Positions 32,035 through 42,300 of a stretch of 64,000 bases of DNA are shown here, in pieces; positions within the stretch are counted from its first letter, which is position 1, and each line of letters opens with the position of its first letter. The stretch comes from Solirubrobacter deserti (lineage in GTDB: Bacteria; Actinomycetota; Thermoleophilia; Solirubrobacterales; Solirubrobacteraceae). The stretch covers positions 37,049 to 101,048 of the forward strand of contig NZ_JAPCID010000028.1 in NCBI RefSeq assembly GCF_027587175.1, read 5' to 3'. The translations under genes and the position numbers were made by a program. The notes beneath the pieces were generated by a model. The model was not told the origin of the DNA, ran no database searches, and saw only the letters and a program-made list of their open reading frames with translations.

Positions 32035-32673
32035 GTGTCGACGCCCGCCGAGGTCAAGCAACGCCTGGACGCCGAGCGCGAGGGCACGCCGTTCGTGCTC
32101 TTCCGCGACGGTGACGGCGCGCAGCGGATCGCGCAGCTGAGCGGGACGACCACGATCGGCCGGCGCCCCGAGCGCGACATCCCGCTCACCTGGGACAGCG
32201 AGGTCTCGCGGCTGCATGCGCAGCTCGAGCCCGTCGGCCCGGACTGGGTCGTCAGCGACGACGGGCTCTCGCGCAACGGCACCTACGTCAACGGCGAGCG
32301 CGTGAACGGGCGGCGGCGGCTCAAGGACGGCGACCGGATCGTGGCCGGGGAGACCGCGCTCACCTTCCGGGCGCCCAAGGACGTCTCGGACTCGACCGCG
32401 GCGATCACGGTCGAGCACACCGTCCAGCTCACCGAGACGCAGCGCAAAGTCCTGGTGGCGCTGTGCCGGCCGTTGCAGGACTCCGCCTACGCGACGCCGG
32501 CGACCAACCGCGACATCGCGGCCGAGGTGCATCTCTCAGTCGACGCCGTGAAGGCGCACCTGCGGACCATCTTCGAGCGCTTCGGGCTCGACGACCTCCC
32601 GCAGAACCGCAAGCGCGCGCGGCTGGCGGCCACGGCGCTGGTCAACGGCGTCGTCAAGCCGCATGAGTTCTGA
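32035..32673 (+). CDS. FHA-domain protein with C-terminal helix-turn-helix
   Basis: A 212-residue cytoplasmic protein. The FHA phosphothreonine-binding domain spans about 30-115: TTTIGRRPERDIPL, SEVSRLHAQLE, SRNGTYVNGERV and LKDGDRIVAGE are its loops. The C-terminal half (TETQRKVLVALCRPL, ATNRDIAAEVHLSVDAVKAH, LRTIFERFGLDDL) looks like a winged or LuxR-like helix-turn-helix. It probably couples Ser/Thr kinase signalling to transcription. It is divergent from the MopE-like gene and lies just before M14 paralogue 2, whose promoter it might control; that is only positional. Confidence 0.82.
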   Translation: MSTPAEVKQRLDAEREGTPFVLFRDGDGAQRIAQLSGTTTIGRRPERDIPLTWDSEVSRLHAQLEPVGPDWVVSDDGLSRNGTYVNGERVNGRRRLKDGDRIVAGETALTFRAPKDVSDSTAAITVEHTVQLTETQRKVLVALCRPLQDSAYATPATNRDIAAEVHLSVDAVKAHLRTIFERFGLDDLPQNRKRARLAATALVNGVVKPHEF

Positions 32674-32744
32674 AAGCGACACTGGCCGATCGTTGTAGTG
32701 AACCGAGCGGTCCGATTGTCACAATGCGACGTGAGGAAGTAGCG

Positions 32745-32775
32745 AACCCCGCTGGGACGCGGGGTTTGGTCGTTT
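32745..32775 (+). terminator. Intrinsic terminator after the FHA gene
   Basis: AACCCCGC (32745-32752) pairs with GCGGGGTT (32759-32766) around a 6-base loop, followed by TGGTCGTTT. It separates the FHA gene from M14 paralogue 2. Confidence 0.65.
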
Positions 32776-32799
32776 GGACGTAACTAGGAGGGTCTGCCC

Positions 32800-35700
32800 A
32801 TGGTCGGGAGAGGGTCGCTGGCGGCGGTCGCCGCTTCAGCGCTGCTGTTGTCGGGAGGGAATCTGGCGTTCGCACACGACGAGATCCCGTCGTCGGACAC
32901 CGCGCTCGTCGAGGTCTACGTCAACAGCGAGGCGGACGTGGACGCGCTGGTGTCCGCGGGGTTCGACCTCGCTGAGTACAAGCGGGTCGAGGCCGACGGC
33001 AAGATCGTCGTCAACATCGACGCGGACCCGGGCGAGCGCTCGGAGCTGCGCGCGAAGGGCTTCACCATCGGCCGCACGGTCGAGGACGCCGCGCACCGCG
33101 AGGCCGTCGCCGCCGAGCGCGACGCCACGCGCGAGCAGGACCAGGTCGCCAAGGACCTGGCGCGCAACGGCGTGCCCGCGGGCGGCGCCAAGATCGACGG
33201 CCGCCGGGCCGTGCCGCTGCCGGGTGAAACCGTCATCCAGCGCGCCAACCGCTTCACGAACTACGCCGGCACGTTCCTGTACGTCGAGGCCCACAACAAG
33301 GCCACGACCGCGCGCCGCGCGGTGGTCAACAACCGCAACGTCGTCGTCAACGACGGTCCGGTGCAGGCGCTCTCGTTCTCGACCGACGCCGGCGCCACCT
33401 ACGGCGACGCCGTGACGATGAACATCTTCAACGACGGGGACGTCACGCCGCCGGTCTACATGTACCACCGGCACCTGATCCGCCTCACGGCCGCGCAGGC
33501 CGCGGTCCCGGCGGGCCAGCTGAAGGTCCGCGTGGCCTCCGCCTCCGGCGCGGCGGACGAGTTCCCCGTGACGGAGTGGCTCGGCGAGACGCTGCCGCCG
33601 CACGTGGCCAACTACCAGCAGGGCTTCTTCAACCGCTACCAGGACCCGACCGAGAACCGCGCGCAGCTGGACCAGCTGGCCGCCGAGTTCCCGGAGCTGG
33701 TCACCCCGGTCAACCTGCCGCACCTGTCGGTCGGCTACCAGCGCAAGGCCCAGACGGTCCTCGGCGCCTGGGCGGGCGCCGGCACGACCCAGAACCCGCT
33801 GGTCCCGTTCACCAACCAGACGGGCAACCTGACCGCGGCGGAGGGCGCCCGGGCGATCATCCTCACGTCCAAGGACTGGGGTCACCAGGGCGGCAACGGC
33901 ATCTCGGCGCGGCTGACCGCTCCGACGACCGCCGACCAGGCGCTGCGCGTCACCGTCGCCGGCCGCGCGATCGTGGTCTCGCTCGCCACCAACGCCCAGG
34001 GCGCCGTCGTCAGCACGGCCAAGGACGTCGTCGACGCGATCAACGCCAACGCCGCCGCGACCGCGCTCGTCACCGCCTCCACCTACCGCGGCAACGCGGG
34101 CGCGGGCATCCCGCGCACGGGCGAGACGCTCACGCTGCGTGACTACCTGAACGCGCCCTCGCACGTGCAGAAGGGACCGTTCCAGCAGCGCGTCTACCGC
34201 ATCGGCAAGCATCGCGACGGCTCCAAGGTCGGCGTCTTCCTCTACTGCCAGCAGCACGCTCGCGAGTGGACGACGGGCCTGACGTGCGTGGAGACCGCCG
34301 AGCGGCTCGTGCGCAACTACGGGCTCGACGCGCGCACCAAGGAACTGCTCGACAACGTCGAGGTCTTCGTGCTCGCCAACGTCAACCCCGACGGCGCGCA
34401 CTACTCGATGTACGACTTCAACTCGCAGCGCCGCAACATGTCCAACCACTGCGCGCCGAACACGTTCCAGGACCCGCTGGCGCGTAACGCGTGGGGTGTG
34501 GACCTGAACCGCAACAACGGCGAGTACTCGCGCCTCGACGGCTACGCCGGTGCCGACTCGAGCTGCGTCAGCGACGTCTTCTCCGGCAACTCGGAGTACT
34601 CCGAGCCGGAGATCCAGAACGAGAAGTGGGTCGTCGACGAGTTCGAGAACATCAAGTTCGCGAACAACATCCACTCCTACGGCGGCTACTTCATGTGGGC
34701 GCCGGGCGCCTACAAGAACGACGGCAACCGCACGACGGCGCCGGCGCCGAACATCGGCATCGAGAAGTACTTCTTCGAGGCCGGGGAGCAGATCCTCGCG
34801 CGCATCAAGGAGCACCGCAACACGGTGATCCTGCCGGAGCGCACGGGCCCGATCGCGGACGTGTTGTACTCGGCCGCCGGCAACTCGGCGGACGACCAGT
34901 GGTACCGCAAGGGCATCATCTCCTACTCGTTCGAGACGGGGGCGGACCGCTTCCTGTCCACGTCGGAGGGCACGACCCAGCAGGCGACGGGCTTCCAGCC
35001 GTGCTTCAGCGGCCTCGGCACGGGCGGCCAGACGGGCACCTGCAACTCGAACATGATCAACGAGGGCCGCGACCAGGCCATGGAGTTCGCCTCCGGCAAC
35101 TTCGGCATGGTCGAGTCCGCGTACGACTACGCCAAGGACACGACGGCGCCCAAGACGTCGATCGAGTTCTCGGCCAAGCAGACGATGGGCGAGCCGATCA
35201 ACTTCCGGTTCAACTGGGACGACGAGGCGGCCGTCATCTACTACACGACCGACGGCTCGACCCCGACGCTGTCCTCGCGCACGTACGAGGCGCAGCGTGC
35301 CCGCGGGATCGGCGAGGTCCTGACCATCTCCGCGCTCGGCGTCCATGACGTCAAGTGGATGGCGGTCGACATCAAGGGCAACCAGTCGCCGGTCCAGAGC
35401 CAGCGCCTGCTGATCGCCGCCGACCAGGAAGACGGCACCGTGGGCGGCTCCGTGCCGGCCACCCTGGCGCTGAACGTCGACGGCGGCTCGTTCGGGCAGT
35501 TCATCCCGGGCGTCGCCCAGACCTACACCGCGGAGTCCACGGCCACCGTGATCTCCACGGCCGGCAACGCGACCCTGACGGTCGCCGACCAGAGCGCGAA
35601 CAAGCCCGGCCATCTGGTCAACGGCGCGTTCTCGCTCGCCCAGCCGCTGCAGGGTCTCGGCGTCATCAAGACCTGGGACGCCCCGGTCTCCAACGACCGC

Positions 35701-35802
35701 GTCACGGTCACGCTCTCGCAGGCCATCGGTCGCGACGAGCCGCTCCGCACGGGCGCGTACAGCAAGACGCTGACGTACACGCTCTCGACGACGCAGCCCT
35801 AG
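32800..35802 (+). CDS. Secreted M14 zinc carboxypeptidase, paralogue 2
   Basis: A 1000-residue paralogue. The ATG at 32800 abuts a leader containing AGGAGG. The signal peptide MVGRGSLAAVAASALLLSGG ends at LAFA, before HDEIPSSD. Zinc ligands are YCQQHAREW (H486, E489) and the His of ANNIHSYGG; GVDLNRNNGEYS and YSFETGAD supply the other active-site parts, so it should be active. The inserted module (about 325-440) contains VTVAGRAIVVSLATNAQGA and VVDAINANAAATALV. It ends with the chitobiase-like domain (YYTTDGSTPTLSSRTY) and the shared C-terminal module. Confidence 0.88.
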   Translation: MVGRGSLAAVAASALLLSGGNLAFAHDEIPSSDTALVEVYVNSEADVDALVSAGFDLAEYKRVEADGKIVVNIDADPGERSELRAKGFTIGRTVEDAAHREAVAAERDATREQDQVAKDLARNGVPAGGAKIDGRRAVPLPGETVIQRANRFTNYAGTFLYVEAHNKATTARRAVVNNRNVVVNDGPVQALSFSTDAGATYGDAVTMNIFNDGDVTPPVYMYHRHLIRLTAAQAAVPAGQLKVRVASASGAADEFPVTEWLGETLPPHVANYQQGFFNRYQDPTENRAQLDQLAAEFPELVTPVNLPHLSVGYQRKAQTVLGAWAGAGTTQNPLVPFTNQTGNLTAAEGARAIILTSKDWGHQGGNGISARLTAPTTADQALRVTVAGRAIVVSLATNAQGAVVSTAKDVVDAINANAAATALVTASTYRGNAGAGIPRTGETLTLRDYLNAPSHVQKGPFQQRVYRIGKHRDGSKVGVFLYCQQHAREWTTGLTCVETAERLVRNYGLDARTKELLDNVEVFVLANVNPDGAHYSMYDFNSQRRNMSNHCAPNTFQDPLARNAWGVDLNRNNGEYSRLDGYAGADSSCVSDVFSGNSEYSEPEIQNEKWVVDEFENIKFANNIHSYGGYFMWAPGAYKNDGNRTTAPAPNIGIEKYFFEAGEQILARIKEHRNTVILPERTGPIADVLYSAAGNSADDQWYRKGIISYSFETGADRFLSTSEGTTQQATGFQPCFSGLGTGGQTGTCNSNMINEGRDQAMEFASGNFGMVESAYDYAKDTTAPKTSIEFSAKQTMGEPINFRFNWDDEAAVIYYTTDGSTPTLSSRTYEAQRARGIGEVLTISALGVHDVKWMAVDIKGNQSPVQSQRLLIAADQEDGTVGGSVPATLALNVDGGSFGQFIPGVAQTYTAESTATVISTAGNATLTVADQSANKPGHLVNGAFSLAQPLQGLGVIKTWDAPVSNDRVTVTLSQAIGRDEPLRTGAYSKTLTYTLSTTQP

Positions 35803-35821
35803 TCGTCTGAGTCAAGGGTCC

Positions 35822-35845
35822 GGTCGTGGAGATCCCTCCACGACC
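35822..35845 (+). terminator. Terminator after M14 paralogue 2
   Basis: A perfect 10-bp stem, GGTCGTGGAG / CTCCACGACC, with loop ATCC, 20 bases after the stop codon. It lacks a U-tract. Confidence 0.65.
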
Positions 35846-35940
35846 CGACCCCCCGGCAGACCCTTCGCGTTTCTGGTTAGGAACCACGTGGATGCTCACC
35901 TCTGTGGGTGGGCGAGAGGGATTGACAGGAGGGTCTGCCC

Positions 35941-38900
35941 ATGCTTGGGAGAACGTCGCTGGCGGCGCTCGCCGCGTCAGCGTTACTGGTGTCGGGAGGA
36001 GGTCTCGCGTACGCGCACGACGGCCTCCCGGGCGGTGACTCGTCGCTGATCGAGGTCCACCTCCAGAGCGAGTGGGACATCAACGAACTCGCCGCGGACG
36101 GTTTCGACCTCGCCGAGTACAAGCGGGTTGAAGACGACTCGATCGTCGTGGCCATCGACGCCACGCCGGCCGAGATCGGGGAGCTCAAGAAGCGCGGCTT
36201 CGGTATCGGCCGCACGATCGAGAGCCCGGAGCACCGCGCGGCCGTCGCCGCCGAGCGCGACTACCAGCGCGAGCTCGACAACCGCGCCCGCGGGTACGCC
36301 GAGAACGGCGTGCCGAAGAGCCGGTCCGCGGTCGCCCTGCCGGGCGAGACCGTCATCCAGCGCGCCGACAAGTTCACCAACTACGCCGGCACGTTCCTGT
36401 ACGTCGAGGCGCACAACAAGGCCATCAAGCGCGTCGCGGGCAGCAACACCCAGTTCACCGGCCCGACGCTCCAGATGGCGTACGCGGGCCCCGACGGCGT
36501 GTACACCCCCGCCGCGACGGCGATGCCGCGCAACATCGACATCCAGCCGACGCCCGACGAGTACATGTACAACCGCCAGCTGATCCGGCTGACGGGCGCC
36601 GCGGCGAACATCCCGGCCGCGCAGATGACCGTCCGCGTCGCCGCGAGCTCGGGCTCCGTCGACACCTTCAAGGTCACGGAGTGGGTGGGCGATACCCTGC
36701 CGCCGCACGTCGCGGGCTACCAGAAGGGCTTCTTCAACCGCTACCAGGACCCGACCGAGAACCGCGCGCAGCTGGACAAGCTGGCCACCGACTTCCCGAA
36801 CCTGGTCACGGCGGTCAACCTGCCGCACCTGACCAACGGCTACCAGCGCAAGTCGCAGGCCATCCTGTCCGGCACCGGCGACATCGGCACGGCGCCGCCG
36901 GCCCAGTACGGCGCGCCGCTCGTCGAGTCGACGGGAGAGATCACGGCCGCCGCGCCGGTCGCCTCGATCCCGTTCGACGGGACCGCCGGTCAGCGCATCT
37001 TCGCGACCGTGGACGGCATCCCGGGCGGCACCACGGACTTCATCTTCACGCTCAAGGATCCGGCGGGTCAGGTCATCGCCGGTCCGATCGACACGGGGAC
37101 CAGCCCCGAGTTCATCACCCATCTGAACCTGCCCACGACTGGGACGTACAGATTCGAGGTCTCCGGCTACCAGGGCGCTCTCGGTGACTTCACGTTCAAG
37201 GTCCAGCCGGTCACGGTCTCGGCGGCCGAGGCCGCGGCGGGCGCGGTCGTACTCACCACCAAGGACTGGGGCCACCAGGGCGGCGACGACGTCACCGCCG
37301 AGATCAAGAACTTGGGCGCAGAGAACGCGCCGCTGTCCGTCGCCGTCACCGGCAAGGACATCATCGTCAACCTGGCGACCGACGCGTCGGGCGCGGCCAC
37401 CAGCACGGCCGCGCAGGTCGTCGCCGCCATCAACGCCTCTCCGGCGGCGTCGGCGCTCGTGAGCGCCACGACCTATCGCGGCGCCCCCGGCGCCGGCGTG
37501 GTGCAGCCCCGCGCCAAGGTCAACCTTGACGACTTCCTCAACGCTCCCGACCACGTGACGCGCGGCCCGTTCCAGCAGCGCGTGTACCGGATCGGCTCCG
37601 TGCGGGACGGCTCCAAGGTCGGCGTGTTCCTCTACTGCCAGCAGCACGCCCGCGAGTGGACCACGGGCCTGAGCTGCGTCGAGACCGCGGAGCGACTGGT
37701 CAAGAACTACGCGACCGATCCGCAGACGAAGACGCTGATGGACAACGTCGAGGTCTTCATCGTGCCGAACATCAATCCTGATGGCGGCCACTACTCGATG
37801 TACGACTTCCACTCGCAGCGCCGCAACATGACCAACCACTGCCCGGCCAACACCTTCAGCGACCCGGCCGCGCGCGACGCCTGGGGCGTCGACCTGAACC
37901 GCAACAACGGCGAGTACTCGCCGTTCGACGGCTACTTCGGCGCCGACGTGGGGGTCTGCACGAGCGATCTGTACCCCGGCCCGGGCGAGTACTCCGAGCC
38001 GGAGATCAAGAACGAGAAGTGGGTCGTGGACAGCTTCCCGAACATCAAGTTCGCGAACAACATCCACTCCTTCGGCGGCTACTTCATGTGGGCGCCGGGC
38101 GCCTACAAGGACGACGGCAACCGGACCACCGCGCCGGCGCCGAACATCGGCATCGAGAAGTACTTCTTCGAGGCCGGCGAGAAGATCCTGGCTCGCATCA
38201 AGGAGCACCGCGGCACGGTGATCCTCCCGCAGCGCACGGGCCCGATCGCCGACGTGCTCTACTCGGCCGCCGGCAACTCGGCGGACGACCAGTGGTACCG
38301 CAAGGGCGTGATCTCCTACTCGTTCGAGACGGGCGCCGACCGCTTCGTCTCGGTCGGTGGCGGCCTCGCGCAGGTCTCGACCGGCTTCCAGCCCTGCTTC
38401 GCCGGCCCGGGCACCTACGGCGGGTCCAACCCGTACTTCGGCTACGCCACCTGTGAGGACTTCCCCGAGCTCATCAACGAGGGCCGCGACCAGGCCATGG
38501 AGTTCGCCTCGGGCAACTACGGCATGGTCGAGTCCGCGTACGACTACGCGATGGACACGACGCCGCCGAAGACGTCGGTCGAGGTGTCGGCCACGGAGAC
38601 CGGTGGCGACCCCGTCAACTTCCGGTTCAACTGGGACGACGAGGCCGCGGTCATCTACTACACGACCGACGGCTCCACGCCGACCCTGGCGTCGGCCAAG
38701 TACAACAACCAGCGCGCGCGCTCGATCGGCGAGGTGCTCCAGATCACCAAGCTCGGCGCGAGCGAGATCAAGTGGTTCGCCGTGGACATCAAGGGCAACC
38801 AGTCCGCGGTGCAGACCAAGCGCGTGCTCGTGGGCGCCAACGAGGAGACGGGCACCGTCAGCGGCACCGTGCCGGCCACGCTCGCGCTCTCGCTCGGGAC

Positions 38901-39222
38901 CGCTCCGGCGTTCGAGCCGTTCGTCCCGGGTGTCGACATGACCTACACGGCGTCGACCAACGCCAAGGTCACGTCAACGGCCGGCGACGCGACCCTCACG
39001 GTCACGGACCCGAGCCCGACCCACACCGGCAAGCTCGTCAACGGCGCGTTCGCGTTGGCGCAGCCGCTGCAGGGCCTCGGCGTCGTCAAGACGTGGACGG
39101 GCCCGACGTCCAACGAGGACGTCCCGATCGAGTTCAAGCAGACGATCGGTCGCACCGACCCGCTGCGGACCGGGACCTACAGCAAGACGCTGACGTTCAC
39201 GCTGTCCACGACGAACCCGTAG
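35941..39222 (+). CDS. Secreted M14 zinc carboxypeptidase, paralogue 3
   Basis: A 1093-residue paralogue. The ATG at 35941 has the same 14-base leader as paralogue 2. The signal peptide MLGRTSLAALAASALLVSGG ends LAYA before HDGLPGGD. Zinc ligands are YCQQHAREW (H569, E572) and the His of ANNIHSFGG; GVDLNRNNGEYS and YSFETGAD are intact. It differs by an extra beta-sandwich of about 90 residues (about 325-420, with TDFIFTLKDPAGQVIAGPID and GTYRFEVSGYQG) resembling pre-peptidase C-terminal domains, placed before the common inserted module (VTGKDIIVNLATDASGAATS). The chitobiase-like and final modules are present. Confidence 0.88.
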   Translation: MLGRTSLAALAASALLVSGGGLAYAHDGLPGGDSSLIEVHLQSEWDINELAADGFDLAEYKRVEDDSIVVAIDATPAEIGELKKRGFGIGRTIESPEHRAAVAAERDYQRELDNRARGYAENGVPKSRSAVALPGETVIQRADKFTNYAGTFLYVEAHNKAIKRVAGSNTQFTGPTLQMAYAGPDGVYTPAATAMPRNIDIQPTPDEYMYNRQLIRLTGAAANIPAAQMTVRVAASSGSVDTFKVTEWVGDTLPPHVAGYQKGFFNRYQDPTENRAQLDKLATDFPNLVTAVNLPHLTNGYQRKSQAILSGTGDIGTAPPAQYGAPLVESTGEITAAAPVASIPFDGTAGQRIFATVDGIPGGTTDFIFTLKDPAGQVIAGPIDTGTSPEFITHLNLPTTGTYRFEVSGYQGALGDFTFKVQPVTVSAAEAAAGAVVLTTKDWGHQGGDDVTAEIKNLGAENAPLSVAVTGKDIIVNLATDASGAATSTAAQVVAAINASPAASALVSATTYRGAPGAGVVQPRAKVNLDDFLNAPDHVTRGPFQQRVYRIGSVRDGSKVGVFLYCQQHAREWTTGLSCVETAERLVKNYATDPQTKTLMDNVEVFIVPNINPDGGHYSMYDFHSQRRNMTNHCPANTFSDPAARDAWGVDLNRNNGEYSPFDGYFGADVGVCTSDLYPGPGEYSEPEIKNEKWVVDSFPNIKFANNIHSFGGYFMWAPGAYKDDGNRTTAPAPNIGIEKYFFEAGEKILARIKEHRGTVILPQRTGPIADVLYSAAGNSADDQWYRKGVISYSFETGADRFVSVGGGLAQVSTGFQPCFAGPGTYGGSNPYFGYATCEDFPELINEGRDQAMEFASGNYGMVESAYDYAMDTTPPKTSVEVSATETGGDPVNFRFNWDDEAAVIYYTTDGSTPTLASAKYNNQRARSIGEVLQITKLGASEIKWFAVDIKGNQSAVQTKRVLVGANEETGTVSGTVPATLALSLGTAPAFEPFVPGVDMTYTASTNAKVTSTAGDATLTVTDPSPTHTGKLVNGAFALAQPLQGLGVVKTWTGPTSNEDVPIEFKQTIGRTDPLRTGTYSKTLTFTLSTTNP

Positions 39223-39233
39223 ACACCTGGCCG

Positions 39234-39271
39234 TTGGTCCGGGCGTGGAGACATTTCCACGCCCGGACCAA
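39234..39271 (+). terminator. Strong hairpin terminator after M14 paralogue 3
   Basis: A perfect 16-bp stem, TTGGTCCGGGCGTGGA / TCCACGCCCGGACCAA, with loop GACATT, 11 bases after the stop codon. Confidence 0.75.
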
Positions 39272-39353
39272 GGCGTCCACTTCCTGATTCTGGTCAGATC
39301 GCGCCTGGAGGGCTGTCACGTGAGTGACACCACGAGGGATCAGGAGGATCTAC

Positions 39354-42300
39354 ATGGTTGTTAGAGGGTTAGGAGCGCTGCTCAGCGCATCGCTCGTGCT
39401 GGGGCTTGGAGCGCCGGTCGCGCTCGCGAGCTCGGAGCAGAAACTGGTGCTCGTCGAGCACTCCGAAGCGATGATCGAGGCGCTCGAGAGCAAGGGCTAC
39501 GACGTCGGCTACGTGACCGACCACACCGAGGCCGCGGTGTACGTGGACGACGCGGGCGAAGCGCGCCTGCGAGCCGAGGGCTATCGCCTCGGCGACGTGG
39601 TCGCGAGCCAGCAGAACTTCGAACAGCGCAAGGCCGAGATCGCGGCGACGAAGGACGCCGAGGCGGCCGCCGCCGAGGTGGCCAAGAACGGCCTCAGCAA
39701 GTCCGCCAAGTCCAGAGGTGCGGTCAACGTCCCCGGCAAGGTCGTCATCCAGCGCTCCTACACGTTCTCGAACTACGCCGGGCGCTTCCTGTACGTCGAG
39801 GCACACAACAAGGACCACACGGACACCACCGGTCCGGCGATGTCGTTCACCTACACGGGCCCGAACGGCACGTCGCAGGTCTACAACCTGTCCAACCCCG
39901 GTCCCCAGAACGCGCCCGGCATCACGCCGGACGGCCCCGACGCGGAGATCGGCGGCAACAAGATCCGCGACACCGACGCGGGCGCGGGTGCGCAGTACAT
40001 GTACCACCGCGCCCTCGTCGCGCTGCGCGGCGCGGACGCCGGCTTGCAGGCGAGCCAGATCTCGGTGCGGGTCGCCGACGCCAACGGCGCCTTCGACACA
40101 GCCACGCCGACGGAGTGGACGGGCAAGGCGCTGCCGCCGCGCGTCGCCGGGTTCCACAAGGACTTCATCACGAAGTACATGGACCCGACCGAGGTCTACA
40201 ACCGCATGGACCAGCTGGCGCAGGACAACAGCGGGATCATGGAGGCCATCAACCTCCCGCATAAGACGAACGGGTACCAGCGCCAGGCGAACGTGATGCT
40301 GGAGGGCACGACGGTCAACCCGAGCGCTACCACCGGCCTGACCCCGAACCCGTCCACCGGCAACAGCGCGGCCAACGCCGCGTCCCGCGCGCGGGCGGTC
40401 CAGCTGTTCTCGAAGGCCATGGGCCATGAGGGCGGCAACAACATCACCGCGGAGCTCAAGGCACCGCCCGCCGGCACGCTCAACGCGCCGCTGTCGGTCA
40501 CCGTGACCGACGGCACGTGGGAGGAGGTCGACCCGGCCGACACGAACGCGGCCGACGGGTTCACCCGCATCCAGGTCCCGGTCAAGGACATCACGGTCAA
40601 CCTGGCCACGAACGAGGCCGGCGCGGTCATCACCACCGCCAAGCAGGTCGTGGACGCGATCAACGCCAGCCCGGCTGCGAACGCGCTCGTGACGGCGTCC
40701 ACGTTCGCCGGCAACGCCGGCGACGGCGTCGTGGTGCCGACCCCGAACCGCTCGTACAACTTCCCGCTGGGCACGACCAACACAGGGCAGACGTACGCGA
40801 GCAGCCGACTGCGCCTGATGGACGGCATCCGCGGCGGCACGGTCTACTGGACCGGCAACGCCACGGCGACCCCGCCGACGCTCACCCGCAACGACGCCCG
40901 CCACGTGACCCGCGGCCCGTTCCAGCCGAAGGTCTACCGGATCGGCAAGGACCGCTCCAACAACGCGGTCGGCGTCTTCCTGTACTGCCAGCAGCACGCC
41001 CGTGAGTGGGTGACGCCGATCACGTGCGTGGAGACCGCGCAGCGGCTGGTCACCAACTACGCGACGGACCCCACCACCAAGGAGTACGTCGACAAGCTCA
41101 ACATCTTCATCCTCCCGTCGGTCAACCCCGACGGCGGCCATGCGTCCTTCCACGAGAACCCGGGCCAGCGCAAGAACCTGACCAACTACTGCTCGCCCAC
41201 GGAGAACGGCGGCGGCGCCGGCTCGCGGTTCCAGTGGGGCGTCGACCTCAACCGCAACAACACGGTCGGCACCCTGTATCAGGGCTTCGACGGCGCGAGC
41301 ACGCTGTGCACGAACGACGTGTTCACCGGCTTGGAGTCGGGGCCCGGTTCGGGGATCCCGCGCACGGAACCCGAGATCGCGAACGAGCACTGGGTCGCGG
41401 ACACGTTCAAGGGCATCAAGTTCGCGAACAACATCCACACCCACGGCGGCTACTTCATGTGGGCGCCGGGCGCCTACAAGGACGCCGGTCGCGAGACCCT
41501 GCCGGCGCCGAACATCGGCATCGAGAACTACTTCTTCGACGTGGCGGACACGATCCTGTCGCACATCCGCTCTTCCCGGAACACGGCGATCCTCCCGCAG
41601 CGCGTGGGGCCGATCGCCGACGTGTTGTACTCCGCGGCGGGCAATTCCTCCGACGAGGCGTACTACAAGCGCGGCATCATCGGCTACTCGTTCGAGGCGG
41701 GCGCCGAGCGCCTGTCGGTGTCGGACACCGGCGCGATCTCGCGCATCTCGGTCGGCTTCCAGCCCTGCTTCGGCGGCCCGGGCACGCACGGCGGCTTCAA
41801 CGACAACAACCAGGCCGAGAGCGGCCGCTGCGTGTTCCCGAACACGAACACGCCGAACCCGTTGCTGGTCAACGAGGGCCACGACTCCACGATGGAGTTC
41901 GCCGAGGGCAACTACGGCATGATCGAGGCCGCCCTCGAGTACCACGAGGACGCCACCCCGCCGCAGACCACGATCGAGTACTCGGCCGCGCAGACGAGCG
42001 GCGAGCCGATCAACTTCCGGTTCAACTGGCTCACCGAGCCCTCGGTCATCTACTACACGACCGACGGCTCTGACCCGGTCATCGTGCCCGACAACAAGAC
42101 GACGCCGGCCGACGAGAGCTGCGCCAACACGTCGACGACGGGCACCCGTTGCTACAACAACCAGGGCCCGCGCATGCCGGGCGAGGTCCTGACGCTCGGC
42201 CTCGGCGCCCACACCGTCAAGTGGACGTCGGTCGACATCAAGGGCAACCGCGAGGCGGTCAAGTCCCAGCGGTTGCTGGTCGCGGCTGACGACGCCGAGG

